64,000 nt of DNA, from contig NZ_AZEU01000313.1 of the NCBI RefSeq assembly GCF_001435035.1, positions 1 to 64,000 on the forward strand. The letters run 5' to 3'. How positions within the stretch are numbered: position 1 is the stretch's first letter; the number at the start of each line of letters is the position of its first letter. The DNA is from Lacticaseibacillus manihotivorans DSM 13343 = JCM 12514 (lineage in GTDB: Bacteria > Bacillota > Bacilli > Lactobacillales > Lactobacillaceae). Shown piece after piece: positions 9,386 through 18,610 of the stretch. The notes beneath the pieces are model-generated. The model searched no databases and was not told the origin of the DNA. It saw only the letters and a list, made by a program, of their open reading frames with translations. Position numbers and translations under genes: made by a program.

Positions 9386-9961
9386 TCAGTGACATTGGGC
9401 TAAGAAGTTGACCAAAATCTGCTTGCCCACTTCAGGGTCGGTCATAATCGATTCAGGATGGAATTGGACGCCGTAAACTTTTTTGACGTCGTTTTCGATG
9501 GCCATAATGCTGCCGTCGTCTGCCACTGCCGTTAAGGTGAGATCGTCAGGCGCTTCATCGACGACTAACGAATGATAGCGCGCGCCAGTGAATTGGGTCG
9601 GGCAATCTTTAAATAGATTACTTTTACCTTGGACGGTGATGGTTGAAGGTTTACCATGCATCAAATGTTTGGCGGCAACGACTTTTCCGCCGAATGCTTG
9701 ACCGATGGCTTGTTCGCCGAGGCACACCCCAAAAATCGGCACTTTGCCGATCAGGGCTTGAATCATTGCCGGCATATTGCCCGCATTTTCTGGGCGGCCA
9801 GGGCCAGGGGAGAAGACGACCCCACTTGGTTGTTTGGCCAATAGTTCCTCTGCCGTGAGGTCATCATTGTGCACCACGGTGATCGGCTCATTCGTCAAGG
9901 TGCCCATCAGTTGATACAAGTTATAGGTGAAGCTGTCGTAATTATCGATTAAATAAATCAT
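9386..9961 (-). CDS. trpG: Anthranilate synthase component II / aminodeoxychorismate synthase glutaminase (TrpG/PabA)
   Basis: This 191-aa glutamine amidotransferase supplies ammonia to the chorismate-using partner. It starts MIYLIDNYDSFTYNLYQ. It has GVVFSPGPGRPENAG near residue 50, the nucleophile segment GVCLGEQAIG with Cys near residue 79, and VQFHPES with the catalytic His near 170. The reading frame stays open upstream, but the ATG at 9961 is chosen because it forms a 4-base ATGA overlap with trpE. TrpG and PabA cannot be separated by sequence; the T-box upstream favours tryptophan. Confidence 0.88.
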   Translation of the reverse strand: MIYLIDNYDSFTYNLYQLMGTLTNEPITVVHNDDLTAEELLAKQPSGVVFSPGPGRPENAGNMPAMIQALIGKVPIFGVCLGEQAIGQAFGGKVVAAKHLMHGKPSTITVQGKSNLFKDCPTQFTGARYHSLVVDEAPDDLTLTAVADDGSIMAIENDVKKVYGVQFHPESIMTDPEVGKQILVNFLAQCH

Positions 9962-11394
9962 GCGCGCGCCTCCAAAGCATCCTTGACCCCAGAGATCTTG
10001 TTGTTGAATTCTTTGTATTCCAAGCGCGGATCCGAATCCGCCACGATCCCAGCCCCTGATTGCATGAAAATCGTGTCGCCTTTGCGGAAGCACAAGCGGA
10101 TCCCAATGGCAAAGTCCAAATCCCCATTGTAATCAAAATACCCTAGTGCGCCACCATAAAGACCACGCTTCTGCGGTTCGAGTTCATCGATAATACTCAT
10201 CGCACTTTGCTTCGGCGCCCCTGATAACGTCCCAGCAGGTAGCAATGAGTCGATGATCTGCATGCTGGTGGTCGTTGGCTTGGCTTTGGCTTCAACCACA
10301 GAGCCTAAATGCATGACGTTGGCGAATTTCAACAAGGCGCGCGTACGGGTGACGGCGACGGTGCCGAATTGACTGACCGCGCCGAGATCGTTGCGCCCGA
10401 GGTCGATCAACATGTTATGTTCGGAAAGTTCTTTTTCGGAGTGTTGAAGTTCATCGGCTAACGCTTCATCTTCTTCAGACGTGCGGCCGCGACGACGCGT
10501 CCCAGCTAACGGGTAGGTGAACAAGGTATCCTCACGGCGACGGATCAGAGTTTCTGGTGAAGCCCCAAGCGCTTCATAATCCCCAGCTTGAAAATAAAAT
10601 TGATAAGGCGTCGGGTTCTTGGCAAAAAGACTGGCCGCTTGGCTGCGCAAGTCGCCTGAAATCGTGGCGCGTTGTTGGTTGGCCATGATCAATTGGAAAA
10701 TATCCCCAGCCACGATATGCTTTTGGGCTTGGCGGACCCGCGCTTCAAAGGTATCTTCATCAAAAGTCATCTGCAGCGGTGTTGTGAACTTGAATGGTGT
10801 TGGGCGGTAAGTGGCGGCGCCATAAGTGATTTGTTCGCGTAAGGCACTTAATTTGGCGATGATTTTATCAAAAGTTGTTTGCGTCAGTTCAGCAGTTGGG
10901 ACAATGTGGCTGATGGTGACCATTTGCTTGTCGCGTTCATAAGCGATTACCGTTGGCACCACAAATAATTGCGCGTCGGGCAGTTCATGATCATCTTCGG
11001 CTTGTAAGTCCAAGTGGTTCTTGGCGTATTGGGCGTATTCATAAGCGAAATACCCAGCGACGCCACCAGTAAATACCGGTAAACCTTCGAGATGCGGGGT
11101 ACGTTGTGCTTTTAACAATTGGTCGATCACTGGGCCAAGGGGTTCAGTAGTAGTTTGCGTGCTACCGTTGATGGTGGTGGTCAATTGGCCATCGCGGTAA
11201 TCATATTCTGCAGTCGTTTCAGCGGCGATCAAGGTAGTGCCTTCATCGGCTGAGCGCAACAAAACCGCACGTTTGTCGTCAATATTTAATCGGTTGAGTA
11301 CCGCCAAGCTATCAAAATCAGGTTGGCGATATTGGATCACAACAGGAACTGCAGGGAATTCATTTTGGTATTCAATTAAATCAGTATATTTCAT
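9958..11394 (-). CDS. trpE: Anthranilate synthase component I (TrpE-like chorismate enzyme)
   Basis: This 478-aa chorismate-utilising enzyme converts chorismate plus ammonia to anthranilate. The catalytic half (from about residue 225) shows AGDIFQLIMANQQ, YPLAGTRRRGRT, ELSEHNMLIDLGRNDLG and GTLSGAPKQSAMSIID. The last segment, MQSGAGIVADSDP, is also typical. The AGTR motif fits TrpE better than PabB, which usually has KGT there. The N-terminal feedback motif normally written LLES reads LLRS, which may weaken tryptophan inhibition. A minus-strand T-box leader precedes it. Only trpE and trpG are present here; other trp genes are not in this window. Confidence 0.85.
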   Translation of the reverse strand: MKYTDLIEYQNEFPAVPVVIQYRQPDFDSLAVLNRLNIDDKRAVLLRSADEGTTLIAAETTAEYDYRDGQLTTTINGSTQTTTEPLGPVIDQLLKAQRTPHLEGLPVFTGGVAGYFAYEYAQYAKNHLDLQAEDDHELPDAQLFVVPTVIAYERDKQMVTISHIVPTAELTQTTFDKIIAKLSALREQITYGAATYRPTPFKFTTPLQMTFDEDTFEARVRQAQKHIVAGDIFQLIMANQQRATISGDLRSQAASLFAKNPTPYQFYFQAGDYEALGASPETLIRRREDTLFTYPLAGTRRRGRTSEEDEALADELQHSEKELSEHNMLIDLGRNDLGAVSQFGTVAVTRTRALLKFANVMHLGSVVEAKAKPTTTSMQIIDSLLPAGTLSGAPKQSAMSIIDELEPQKRGLYGGALGYFDYNGDLDFAIGIRLCFRKGDTIFMQSGAGIVADSDPRLEYKEFNNKISGVKDALEARA

Positions 11395-11425
11395 CGGGTG
11401 TCCTCCAAAGACGGATCAGTGACTG

Positions 11426-11455
11426 TCAGCACCCGAGTTGCCATCGTTTGAACAT
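11426..11455 (-). CDS. Possible 9-codon leader peptide (MFKRWQLGC) before trpE
   Basis: Between the T-box terminator and trpE lies an ATG with a strong GGAGG seven bases upstream, reading MFKRWQLGC and a TGA. It contains one Trp codon. The stop is 31 bases before the trpE start, which has its own TTGGAGG. It could act as a translated sensor or simply couple ribosome loading. Its position downstream of the T-box decision makes classical attenuation unlikely. The peptide is too short for coding statistics. Confidence 0.35.
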   Translation of the reverse strand: MFKRWQLGC

Positions 11456-11516
11456 GTTTTTCCTCCAAGTCGTCGAGCAAATTACCGCTAAATGCAGTGT
11501 CAATTGCTCTGGAATA

Positions 11517-11792
11517 CAAAAAGTCCGCCCTAAACACTTGTCAAGGACGGACTGAGATCCGCGGTACCACCTGGATTCGCACAAAACTGTGCGCACTTTG
11601 CGAAGGTCCAACAACCTCCCGGAAACTGACGTATTCCTCCACGTGACTTCATACTAGCTAGGCGTTCCGAAGTCCCCTCGACGGTCCATTTGATCAAGTG
11701 CCACGGTCGTATTCTCAACAATAACGACTCTCTGTGCGCGCGGCTTGACCCATTCTCCGTCTCAACGGTTTATGAGCGAACGATTAATTTAC
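11517..11792 (-). promoter_or_regulatory. T-box leader of trpE-trpG (probably tRNA-Trp specific)
   Basis: On the minus strand the conserved T-box AGGTGGTACCGCG occupies 11572-11560. It is followed by a terminator pairing AGTCCGTCC (11553-11545) with GGGCGGACT (11530-11522) and a T-run. An AGAGAG stem I motif lies upstream near 11736. The best specifier codon candidate is TGG at 11688-11686, followed by A, which fits tryptophan. A second TGG near 11703 cannot be excluded. Uncharged tRNA would favour antitermination and trpE expression. Confidence 0.85.
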
Positions 11793-11796
11793 GCTG

Positions 11797-11825
11797 ACTA
11801 TACTCCCAAAACCTCATGAGAGCAA
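11797..11825 (-). promoter_or_regulatory. Promoter of the trpE T-box operon
   Basis: On the minus strand -35 TTGCTC (11825-11820) and -10 TATAGT (11802-11797) are separated by exactly 17 bases, just upstream of the T-box leader. Confidence 0.65.
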
Positions 11826-11878
11826 GCCTTTTTGTGAAAAAAATCCAAGGGGCTAAAATCACGCCACATGCGAAACTT

Positions 11879-11887
11879 TGGTATACT
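11879..11887 (+). promoter_or_regulatory. Extended -10 promoter of lepA
   Basis: TGG followed by TATACT (11882-11887) gives an extended -10 element 31 bases before the lepA ATG. No good -35 is visible. Confidence 0.5.
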
Positions 11888-11918
11888 GTAAGAAAGAGAT
11901 TTTGAAAGAGAGCGAACA

Positions 11919-13757
11919 ATGGATAAAGAAGCCTTACTAGATCGCCAAAAACACATCCGCAACTTTTCGATCGTGGCGCATATCGACCACGGGAAATCAA
12001 CGCTGGCGGATCGGATCTTGGAATTGACCGACACCATCGCCAAACGCGACATGCAAGCACAAGTCCTCGATGACATGGCACTGGAGCGGGAACGCGGGAT
12101 CACGATTAAGTTAAACGCCGTGGAATTGCATTATCAAGCCAACGACGGCGAAACTTACATTTTTCATTTGATCGACACCCCAGGGCACGTGGACTTCTCT
12201 TATGAAGTTTCACGTTCTTTGGCCGCGTGCGAAGGGGCACTGCTGTTAGTTGATGCGGCGCAAGGTGTTGAAGCCCAGACGTTGGCTAACGTGTATTTGG
12301 CTTTGGATGATGATTTGGAAATCGTGCCGATCATCAACAAAGTCGACTTGCCAAGTGCCCAACCAGAAGTCGTCAAGGAAGAAATCGAAGAAATGATCGG
12401 CTTGGATGCCTCTGAAGCCGTCTTAACATCGGCCAAAACTGGCTTAGGCATCCCCGAAGTGTTGGAACGTATCGTCTCAGACATTCCAGCACCTAGTGGC
12501 GACATTGATGCGCCGCTGGAAGCGTTGATTTTTGACTCGGTGTACGATTCTTATCGTGGGGTGGTTTTAGCCGTTCGCGTTAAGCAAGGGATCGTCAAAC
12601 CTGGCGACAAAATCGAATTGATGTCCAACGGCAAACAATTTGAGGTCACCGAAGTTGGGGTGATGTCACCTAAAGCTGTTGCCCGCGATTTCTTGATGGT
12701 CGGGGATGTGGGCTATATCACGGCCTCCATCAAAACCATTCAAGACACCCGCGTCGGCGATACGGTGACCTTGGCCGATAATCCTGCGGAAAAAGCCTTG
12801 GATGGTTTCCGCCAAATCACACCGATGGTTTACTCTGGGGTCTTCCCAGTGGACAACGCCAAGTTCGTGGACTTGCGCGAAGCCTTGGAAAAACTGCAAT
12901 TAAACGACGCGTCCTTGGAATTTGAACCAGAAACTTCGCAAGCATTGGGCTTTGGTTTCCGTGTCGGCTTCTTAGGGTTGCTCCATATGGATGTCGTGCA
13001 AGAACGGCTTGAGCGTGAATTTAACTTGGACTTGATCATGACCGCGCCGAGTGTGGATTATCAAGTCGATCAAACTGATGGCACGCAAATCACCATTGAT
13101 AACCCGTCTGAATTGCCAGACGCTTCTGAAATCAAAGAAATTCGTGAACCATACGTGAAAGCCTCGATCATGGTGCCGAATGATTACGTCGGCCCAGTGA
13201 TGGAAATTGCCCAACGCAAACGTGGTGAATTCGTGACAATGGATTACTTGGACAAATACCGTGTCAATGTGATCTATAACTTGCCATTGTCCGAAATCAT
13301 TTACGATTTTTTTGATGACTTGAAGTCTTCGACCAAAGGTTACGCCAGCTTAGATTATGAAATCACCGGCTACCGTGCTTCTGATTTGGTCAAGATGGAT
13401 ATCTTATTGAACGGCGATCCCGTCGATGCGTTGTCGACGATCGTTCATAAAGATTTTGCCTTTGAACGCGGCAAGGCCATTGTTGCCAGTTTGAAGCAAA
13501 CCATTCCGCGGCAACAATTTGAAGTGCCGATCCAAGCGGCCATTGGCAACAAGATCATCGCGCGCTCGACCGTTAAAGCTTACCGCAAGAATGTGCTGGC
13601 CAAGTGTTACGGTGGCGATATTACTCGGAAGCGTAAATTACTGGAGAAACAAAAAGCGGGTAAGAAGCGGATGAAATCTGTGGGCTCTGTCGAAGTTCCG
13701 CAAGCCGCCTTTATGTCGATCCTCAACATGCACTCGGAAGATACTAAAGGCAAGTAA
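11919..13757 (+). CDS. lepA: Elongation factor 4 (LepA), ribosome-associated GTPase
   Basis: This 612-aa translational GTPase remodels stalled or initiating ribosomes. The G1 motif AHIDHGKST is at residues 20-28. It also has the G3 motif DTPGHVDF, the G4 motif NKVDLP, and the LepA-specific C-terminal domain with [18 protein letters not shown] near the end. All domains II to V and the CTD are present. The RBS is weak (GAAAGAGAG). It is a single-gene unit ending in a hairpin with a T-run. Codon usage is regular and the call is firm. Confidence 0.97.
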   Translation: MDKEALLDRQKHIRNFSIVAHIDHGKSTLADRILELTDTIAKRDMQAQVLDDMALERERGITIKLNAVELHYQANDGETYIFHLIDTPGHVDFSYEVSRSLAACEGALLLVDAAQGVEAQTLANVYLALDDDLEIVPIINKVDLPSAQPEVVKEEIEEMIGLDASEAVLTSAKTGLGIPEVLERIVSDIPAPSGDIDAPLEALIFDSVYDSYRGVVLAVRVKQGIVKPGDKIELMSNGKQFEVTEVGVMSPKAVARDFLMVGDVGYITASIKTIQDTRVGDTVTLADNPAEKALDGFRQITPMVYSGVFPVDNAKFVDLREALEKLQLNDASLEFEPETSQALGFGFRVGFLGLLHMDVVQERLEREFNLDLIMTAPSVDYQVDQTDGTQITIDNPSELPDASEIKEIREPYVKASIMVPNDYVGPVMEIAQRKRGEFVTMDYLDKYRVNVIYNLPLSEIIYDFFDDLKSSTKGYASLDYEITGYRASDLVKMDILLNGDPVDALSTIVHKDFAFERGKAIVASLKQTIPRQQFEVPIQAAIGNKIIARSTVKAYRKNVLAKCYGGDITRKRKLLEKQKAGKKRMKSVGSVEVPQAAFMSILNMHSEDTKGK

Positions 13758-13784
13758 ATTTTCGGTACAGCATTAATCAAAAAG

Positions 13785-13830
13785 CATCTCCAATACCAAA
13801 ACTTGAGTTTGGGCATTGGGGATGTTTTTT
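13785..13830 (+). terminator. Terminator after lepA
   Basis: CATCTCCAAT (13785-13794) pairs with ATTGGGGATG (13815-13824) with one G-T pair, followed by six T. Confidence 0.85.
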
Positions 13831-13845
13831 CGATAGGAGTCGATT

Positions 13846-13950
13846 GTGTTTGAAAATTTTTTGCACCAAAAGGCTTGGCAGGCGTGTTACCAAGAGTGTT
13901 GGCGCAACCACATATGCAAAGTGGTCGATTGCCCCAAGAAATGCAAATGA
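13846..13950 (+). CDS. Possible 34-codon small protein of unknown function
   Basis: A GTG codon eight bases after ATAGGAG opens a 34-codon frame (begins VFENFLHQKAW, five Cys including a CPKKC end). Its TGA stop overlaps the ATG of the next small frame as ATGA. I recognise no family. The good RBS and the ATGA junction are the only support. It could also be the first half of a frameshifted ~64-aa gene. Confidence 0.3.
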   Translation: MFENFLHQKAWQACYQECWRNHICKVVDCPKKCK

Positions 13951-14039
13951 ACACTGATCATTTTGCCATTACGTTGAACGACCATAACCACGCAGAAATC
14001 ATTGATGCGATGATTGGGTGTTTTCAGAATGTTCTTTAA
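13947..14039 (+). CDS. Possible 30-codon small protein overlapping the previous frame
   Basis: The ATG overlaps the stop of the preceding frame (ATGA) and encodes 30 residues, beginning MNTDHFAITLND and ending CFQNVL. No family is recognised. Either a coupled micro-gene or the continuation of a single frameshifted gene is possible. Confidence 0.25.
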   Translation: MNTDHFAITLNDHNHAEIIDAMIGCFQNVL

Positions 14040-14148
14040 AATCCGGAATTGAATGATAGTCGAGTCCAGCGAATACCATTTCAAACTCTGTTTCTTAGCA
14101 GTACAATAAAACCATTGTGTTTTCAGAAACTGGAGAGGGTTGAAATAT

Positions 14149-14874
14149 TTGGTATCAAAAAGTTGGCGTTTAACTGCTGCGGGGGTCGTGGCAGTGTTGT
14201 TTGGGCATGAGATTGCCAGTTTTGTGTTAAAAGGGTTCGGACTCAAAACTCTGACTGTTTTAGCAATCGGTGAAGTGATCAGTCTGGCTTTACTGATTTT
14301 ACTGATGGGCAGTCATTGGCGTCAAATCATGACGATTTCACCGAAACATTTAGGCGTTGGCATCGCCATGATTTGGCCGGCTGCGTTCATCATATTGATT
14401 AATATGATGGCTGGAATTCAAACAGACGCTTCAATCAGCCATCGAATTTTGGCCGTAGTGGTCGCCTTGATGGTTGCAATCTTTGAAGAAGGGTTATTTC
14501 GAGGTGTCATCTTCGGCACGCTGCAAGAGATGAAATGGCCTGCTCAGCTATGGGGACAAATGGCAGTGTCGGCAGTGATTTTTGGTGGCATGCATCTGTT
14601 CAACTTATTTCACAGTGCAGCTTGGCAAGGCACGTTGCTGCAAGTGATCTATGCATTTGCTTTAGGGATGCTGTTTGCTGCGGTGACTTACCGGACGCAA
14701 AGCTTATTGCCCACAATTTTGTGTCATTGGCTGATCGATGCGGCGGGGTTGCAGGGCAGTCAAGCCGTTGCGGGTAATCCGAATTTTGTTAGCATCGTGA
14801 TTTACCTTGTTTTCAGTGGTGTCACGCTACTTTGGGCGTTGTGGCTCACACGGCCGTCCAAACAAATTGCATAG
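14149..14874 (+). CDS. CPBP family intramembrane glutamic endopeptidase
   Basis: This ~241-aa polytopic membrane protein is of the CAAX protease / bacteriocin-processing (Abi) family. It shows the three family motifs: EEGLFRG near residue 120, FGGMHLFN near 145 and CHWLIDAAG near 195. About seven hydrophobic segments are visible. Lactobacillales members are often bacteriocin self-immunity proteins or membrane proteases; no bacteriocin genes are seen nearby. The start chosen is TTG at 14149, nine bases after GGAGAGGG. An earlier in-frame TTG at 14140 directly abuts that RBS and is less likely. Confidence 0.8.
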   Translation: MVSKSWRLTAAGVVAVLFGHEIASFVLKGFGLKTLTVLAIGEVISLALLILLMGSHWRQIMTISPKHLGVGIAMIWPAAFIILINMMAGIQTDASISHRILAVVVALMVAIFEEGLFRGVIFGTLQEMKWPAQLWGQMAVSAVIFGGMHLFNLFHSAAWQGTLLQVIYAFALGMLFAAVTYRTQSLLPTILCHWLIDAAGLQGSQAVAGNPNFVSIVIYLVFSGVTLLWALWLTRPSKQIA

Positions 14875-14883
14875 CTGATCTCA

Positions 14884-14915
14884 ATCATCCTATTTTGGCG
14901 TAGGGTGATTTTTTT
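14884..14915 (+). terminator. Terminator after the CPBP protease
   Basis: ATCATCCTA (14884-14892) pairs with TAGGGTGAT (14901-14909), followed by seven T. Confidence 0.85.
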
Positions 14916-14930
14916 CACCCGAAAACACAA

Positions 14931-14959
14931 AAAGACCCAAGCCAACCAAGGCTTAGGTC
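14931..14959 (-). terminator. Terminator of the treR-treC-treB operon
   Basis: On the minus strand GACCTAAGCC (14959-14950) pairs with GGCTTGGGTC (14943-14934), with one wobble, followed by a T-run. It lies 18 bases beyond the treB stop. Confidence 0.85.
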
Positions 14960-14976
14960 ACGTGGTACAGATTTCA

Positions 14977-16953
14977 TTATTCACCGAGATGTTTCTTCTT
15001 CGGCGCAGTCTTGGCTTTCAAACTATCCGATTCTTTGTAGCCGAACAGATATACCAAGGTGAATGCGGCAATCGTCGTCACGGTTGAAACAATGAAGAAG
15101 TTCAACAAGTTTGACGGGTTGGCGTTGCTGGCAAACGAAGGGAAACCGATCCAACTGCCAGTGAAGCCATACATATCAACGCCGAGCAAGCCGTTGAGCA
15201 ACCCACCGATGGCAGCGCCGATGCTTGAGAACATGAACACACGGCCATACTTCAAATTGATCCCATACATGGCCGGTTCGGTGATGCCAACGAAGGCAGA
15301 AATCGCAGCAGACAAGGACAAACCAGAAAGGGCTTTGTTGTTGCGAGTCTTCACCCAAACGGCCAATGCACCAGCACCTTGGGCAATCATGGTGACGGAG
15401 ACAATCCCGTTTAAGACGGAGTGGCCACCAGGCACAGAAAGTTGTGCCGAAATGATCGGAATCACCGCCCAGTGTAAGCCGAAGATAACCAGCACTTGAT
15501 ACAAGCCGCCGATGATCATGCCAGACAAGGCGAGGTTCAAGTTGAGTAACGCTTGTAAGGCCGCGGAGATCCCAGTGGAGATCAAGGTGATGATCGGGCC
15601 GACGACGATGAGTACCGTCATACCGACTAAGAAAATTTCAACTAGTGGGGAGAAAATCATCCGCAACATCACTGGCATCCATTTTTTGATCCAAGGTTCG
15701 ACTTTTGACGCCATCCATGCGGCAAAAATCATCGGGAAAATGGAGTAAGTGTATTGGGGGATGTGGATCGGAATGCCGAAGAAGTTCGAGTTGATCGTCA
15801 TCCCCAGTACCGTACCAAAGGATTTCCCGCCAGCGACCACTTGCACCAATGATGGGTAAATCAGGAAAGCGCCGATAATGGCTACGATGACCGGGTCGCT
15901 GCCGAGCTTTTGGGCGGCGGTAAAGCCGACGAGCACTGGCAGGAAGTAGAAGGTCGCATCCCCCATGGCATTGATCAGCATATAAGTTTGGCTGGTGGTG
16001 GAGACGCCGCCCCAAGTGGTCAAAATAGTCATGATCCCTTTGAGCATCCCACTAGCCGCTAACAGGCCGATGATCGGAATCATGGAACCGGTGATCACAC
16101 CGATCAAACTAGAAGCCCCACGTTTGGTTTTACCCCACAAGCTTTGATCTTGGGCCGCCGCTTCAGTTTCAGCAGTAATTTGGGCCGTGGCTTCAGGATT
16201 GGCAAAGCCAGGTCCAAGTTGTTTGATGGCTTCATCATAAACATCGGTGACTGTTTGGCCGATCACGACTTGGTATTGACCAGCCGCGCGCGCCACATCG
16301 ATAACACCGGGAATTTCTGCCACCGCGCCGTCGTCGGGAACGCTTTCATCTTTGAGGTAAAAGCGTAAGCGGGTGATACAATGAATCAAACTCTTGACGT
16401 TGTTTGGCCCACCAACTGCGGCAATGACATCGCGGGCTGTGACCGCGTATTGGTTCTTTTCATCCACGTTTGTCACCGGTTTAGTGGTTGGTGTCTTTAG
16501 GCTGAGATCAGCTGCGGTGTTGCCAGCTTGCACTTCGCCAGCGTGTAAATCGATGCTGTTTAAAATGTCGGCAGTGTTGGTGATGGCGACAATGATCGTC
16601 GTTTTCATACCAGCAGCGCGAATCGCTTCCAGATCCATCGACCCGATAATATCGCCGGCGTTCACTTGGGCGTCGACATGCGTATCGATTTCAAATGGGG
16701 CGCCTTTGAGTTCGACGGTGTCGATCCCCATGTGAATCAGAATTTCCACACCACTATCAGTGCGGATACCGATGGCGTGCTTGGTGTCGGCGATCAACAC
16801 AATGCGACCGCTGGCAGGGGCGACGATTTGGTTGCTGGTTGGCTCTACCCCAAAGCCCTCGCCCATGGTCTTCTGGGCGAAAATGGGATCGCTGACGTCA
16901 GTGATCGGCATTAATAATCCGGTGGCAGGCGCCACTAAGACTGCATTTTTCAT
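14977..16953 (-). CDS. treB: Trehalose PTS transporter, EIIABC in the order A-B-C
   Basis: This 658-aa sugar PTS permease of the glucose superfamily imports trehalose as trehalose 6-phosphate. The N-terminal EIIA domain (1-150) has the phospho-His H74 in ILIHMGID, with the second conserved His at H59. The EIIB domain (168-250) has the phospho-Cys C192 in IHCITRLRF. The EIIC membrane domain follows (about 278-645), starting SLIGVITGSMIPIIG. The start ATG has AGGAGGAGC. Many related transporters carry EIIA at the C-terminus, so the N-terminal position is notable. Trehalose specificity is inferred from the adjacent treC and treR. Confidence 0.88.
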   Translation of the reverse strand: MKNAVLVAPATGLLMPITDVSDPIFAQKTMGEGFGVEPTSNQIVAPASGRIVLIADTKHAIGIRTDSGVEILIHMGIDTVELKGAPFEIDTHVDAQVNAGDIIGSMDLEAIRAAGMKTTIIVAITNTADILNSIDLHAGEVQAGNTAADLSLKTPTTKPVTNVDEKNQYAVTARDVIAAVGGPNNVKSLIHCITRLRFYLKDESVPDDGAVAEIPGVIDVARAAGQYQVVIGQTVTDVYDEAIKQLGPGFANPEATAQITAETEAAAQDQSLWGKTKRGASSLIGVITGSMIPIIGLLAASGMLKGIMTILTTWGGVSTTSQTYMLINAMGDATFYFLPVLVGFTAAQKLGSDPVIVAIIGAFLIYPSLVQVVAGGKSFGTVLGMTINSNFFGIPIHIPQYTYSIFPMIFAAWMASKVEPWIKKWMPVMLRMIFSPLVEIFLVGMTVLIVVGPIITLISTGISAALQALLNLNLALSGMIIGGLYQVLVIFGLHWAVIPIISAQLSVPGGHSVLNGIVSVTMIAQGAGALAVWVKTRNNKALSGLSLSAAISAFVGITEPAMYGINLKYGRVFMFSSIGAAIGGLLNGLLGVDMYGFTGSWIGFPSFASNANPSNLLNFFIVSTVTTIAAFTLVYLFGYKESDSLKAKTAPKKKHLGE

Positions 16954-16966
16954 GATGCTCCTCCTT

Positions 16967-18601
16967 TTAATGTAACAACGCGACGGTGCCATAGGCTGGC
17001 AAGGTGATCGTTGCTGTTGGTTTAAATGATGACAAATTGGTGATCAAGACTTGCGCATCTTGGAACTGGTCTGGAATTGGGACTTGGATCTCATGGTCGG
17101 CAAAATTGTTCAATACCAGTAAATTTTGAGCTTGATAATGGCGAACATATCCGTAAAGCCAATCGATGTTTTCGCCAAATGGCTGATAGTCGCCTTGGGA
17201 GATTACATGATATTGTTTGCGCAAGGTGATCAGTTTCTGATAAAAGGCGAAAATCTTTTGGCTGACTGGGGCTTGCACGTTGACTTCAGCCTGGTTAGTC
17301 GAATGTAGCCAAGGGGTGCCAGTGGTAAAGCCAGCAGTTGCGGAATCATCCCATTGCATCGGGGTGCGCGAGTTATCGCGGGCTTTGGCATGGACAATGG
17401 TGAAGGCGTCATGATCAGACAGCCCTTGTTCAAGCAACGCCTTGTAAGCATTGTGGGCTTCGACATCGACATAATCATCCATCGATGTGTAATCCGGGTC
17501 AGACATACCGAGTTCTTCGCCCATGTAGATGTAAGGCGTGCCGCGACTGAGATGAATGCTGGCGGCTAACAGGGTCGCACTGGCAAAACGGTCAGATTTA
17601 GGATCGGCGAAGCGATCGATGGCCCGCGGCTGATCATGGTTGTTCCAAAATAACGCTTGCCAACCGCCGCCTTGCGCCATGCCAGTCCCCCAAGTGTGCA
17701 AGAGCTTGCGCAGCGCGTTGAAATCATAGCGCATGGCGGTCCATTTTTGACCATCGACGTAATCAACTTTCAAATGATGGAATTGAAACACCATTGAAAG
17801 CTCCTGGTTATCAGGCTTGGTGTAGGCGATCGCTTGTTGCAAACCAGTCGAGCTCATTTCACCAACTGTGACGGAATCGGGATCTTGACCAAAGGAATTC
17901 GCCGCTAACTCCTTAATATAAGTTTGCACGATCGGCGTGTCGGTGTACAAAAATTTGCTTTCTTTGCCTGGTTCTGCGTCAACCAACTGTTCAGCTTTGC
18001 CGATCACATTCAACACATCAAAGCGGAAACCACGCACGCCTTTGGCACGCCAGAAGTTGACCACTGCCGCCGCTTCTTGACGAACTTCTGGGTTGTGCCA
18101 GTCCAAGTCGGCTTGGGTGCGGTCATATAAGTGCAGATAATATTTGCCGGTGTTGCCAAAAGCTGACCAAGCGGGGCCGCCGAATTTCGATTGCCAGTTG
18201 GTCGGCAAGTCGCCATTGGGTTTAGGATCGCGCAAGTAGTAATAAGCTTGATACTTGGCGTCGCCAGATAACGCTTTTTGAAACCAGGCGTGAGCGGTGG
18301 ATGTGTGATTGAGCACCATATCCAACATGACGCCCATATGATGTTGCGAGAGTTTGTCGATCAGTTCTTCAAAGTCGGCCATGGTGCCAAAGCGGGGGTC
18401 GATGGCCCGATAATCCGCAACATCGTAACCGCTATCATTTTGTGGCGAAACGAAAAAGGGGTTGAACCAGATCATATCGACATTTAAGCTGACCAAATAG
18501 TCGAGCTTTTGAATAATGCCACGGAGATCGCCAATGCCATCGCCGTTTGAATCGTAAAATGATTTTGGATAAAGCTGATAGATCACTTGATCTTGTTGCA
18601 T
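16967..18601 (-). CDS. treC: Trehalose-6-phosphate hydrolase (GH13)
   Basis: This 544-aa alpha-amylase-superfamily enzyme splits trehalose 6-phosphate into glucose and glucose 6-phosphate. It begins DQVIYQLYPKSFYDSNGDG, the oligo-1,6-glucosidase/TreC signature. It has DMVLNHTS (about residue 94), the nucleophile D195 in GFRFDV, the acid/base E248 in VGEMSST, and NNHDQPR with H322/D323. It sits between treR and treB, 13 bases upstream of treB on the minus strand, which supports TreC over a general alpha-glucosidase. The start ATG follows GGAGGACGTT. Confidence 0.9.
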   Translation of the reverse strand: MQQDQVIYQLYPKSFYDSNGDGIGDLRGIIQKLDYLVSLNVDMIWFNPFFVSPQNDSGYDVADYRAIDPRFGTMADFEELIDKLSQHHMGVMLDMVLNHTSTAHAWFQKALSGDAKYQAYYYLRDPKPNGDLPTNWQSKFGGPAWSAFGNTGKYYLHLYDRTQADLDWHNPEVRQEAAAVVNFWRAKGVRGFRFDVLNVIGKAEQLVDAEPGKESKFLYTDTPIVQTYIKELAANSFGQDPDSVTVGEMSSTGLQQAIAYTKPDNQELSMVFQFHHLKVDYVDGQKWTAMRYDFNALRKLLHTWGTGMAQGGGWQALFWNNHDQPRAIDRFADPKSDRFASATLLAASIHLSRGTPYIYMGEELGMSDPDYTSMDDYVDVEAHNAYKALLEQGLSDHDAFTIVHAKARDNSRTPMQWDDSATAGFTTGTPWLHSTNQAEVNVQAPVSQKIFAFYQKLITLRKQYHVISQGDYQPFGENIDWLYGYVRHYQAQNLLVLNNFADHEIQVPIPDQFQDAQVLITNLSSFKPTATITLPAYGTVALLH

Positions 18602-18610
18602 AACGTCCTC

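Noticed and set aside
9386-11394. pabA-pabB (folate) as the identity of the chorismate gene pair
   Set aside because: The AGTR motif in the large subunit and the T-box with a TGG specifier candidate favour trpE-trpG, although the glutaminase could serve both.
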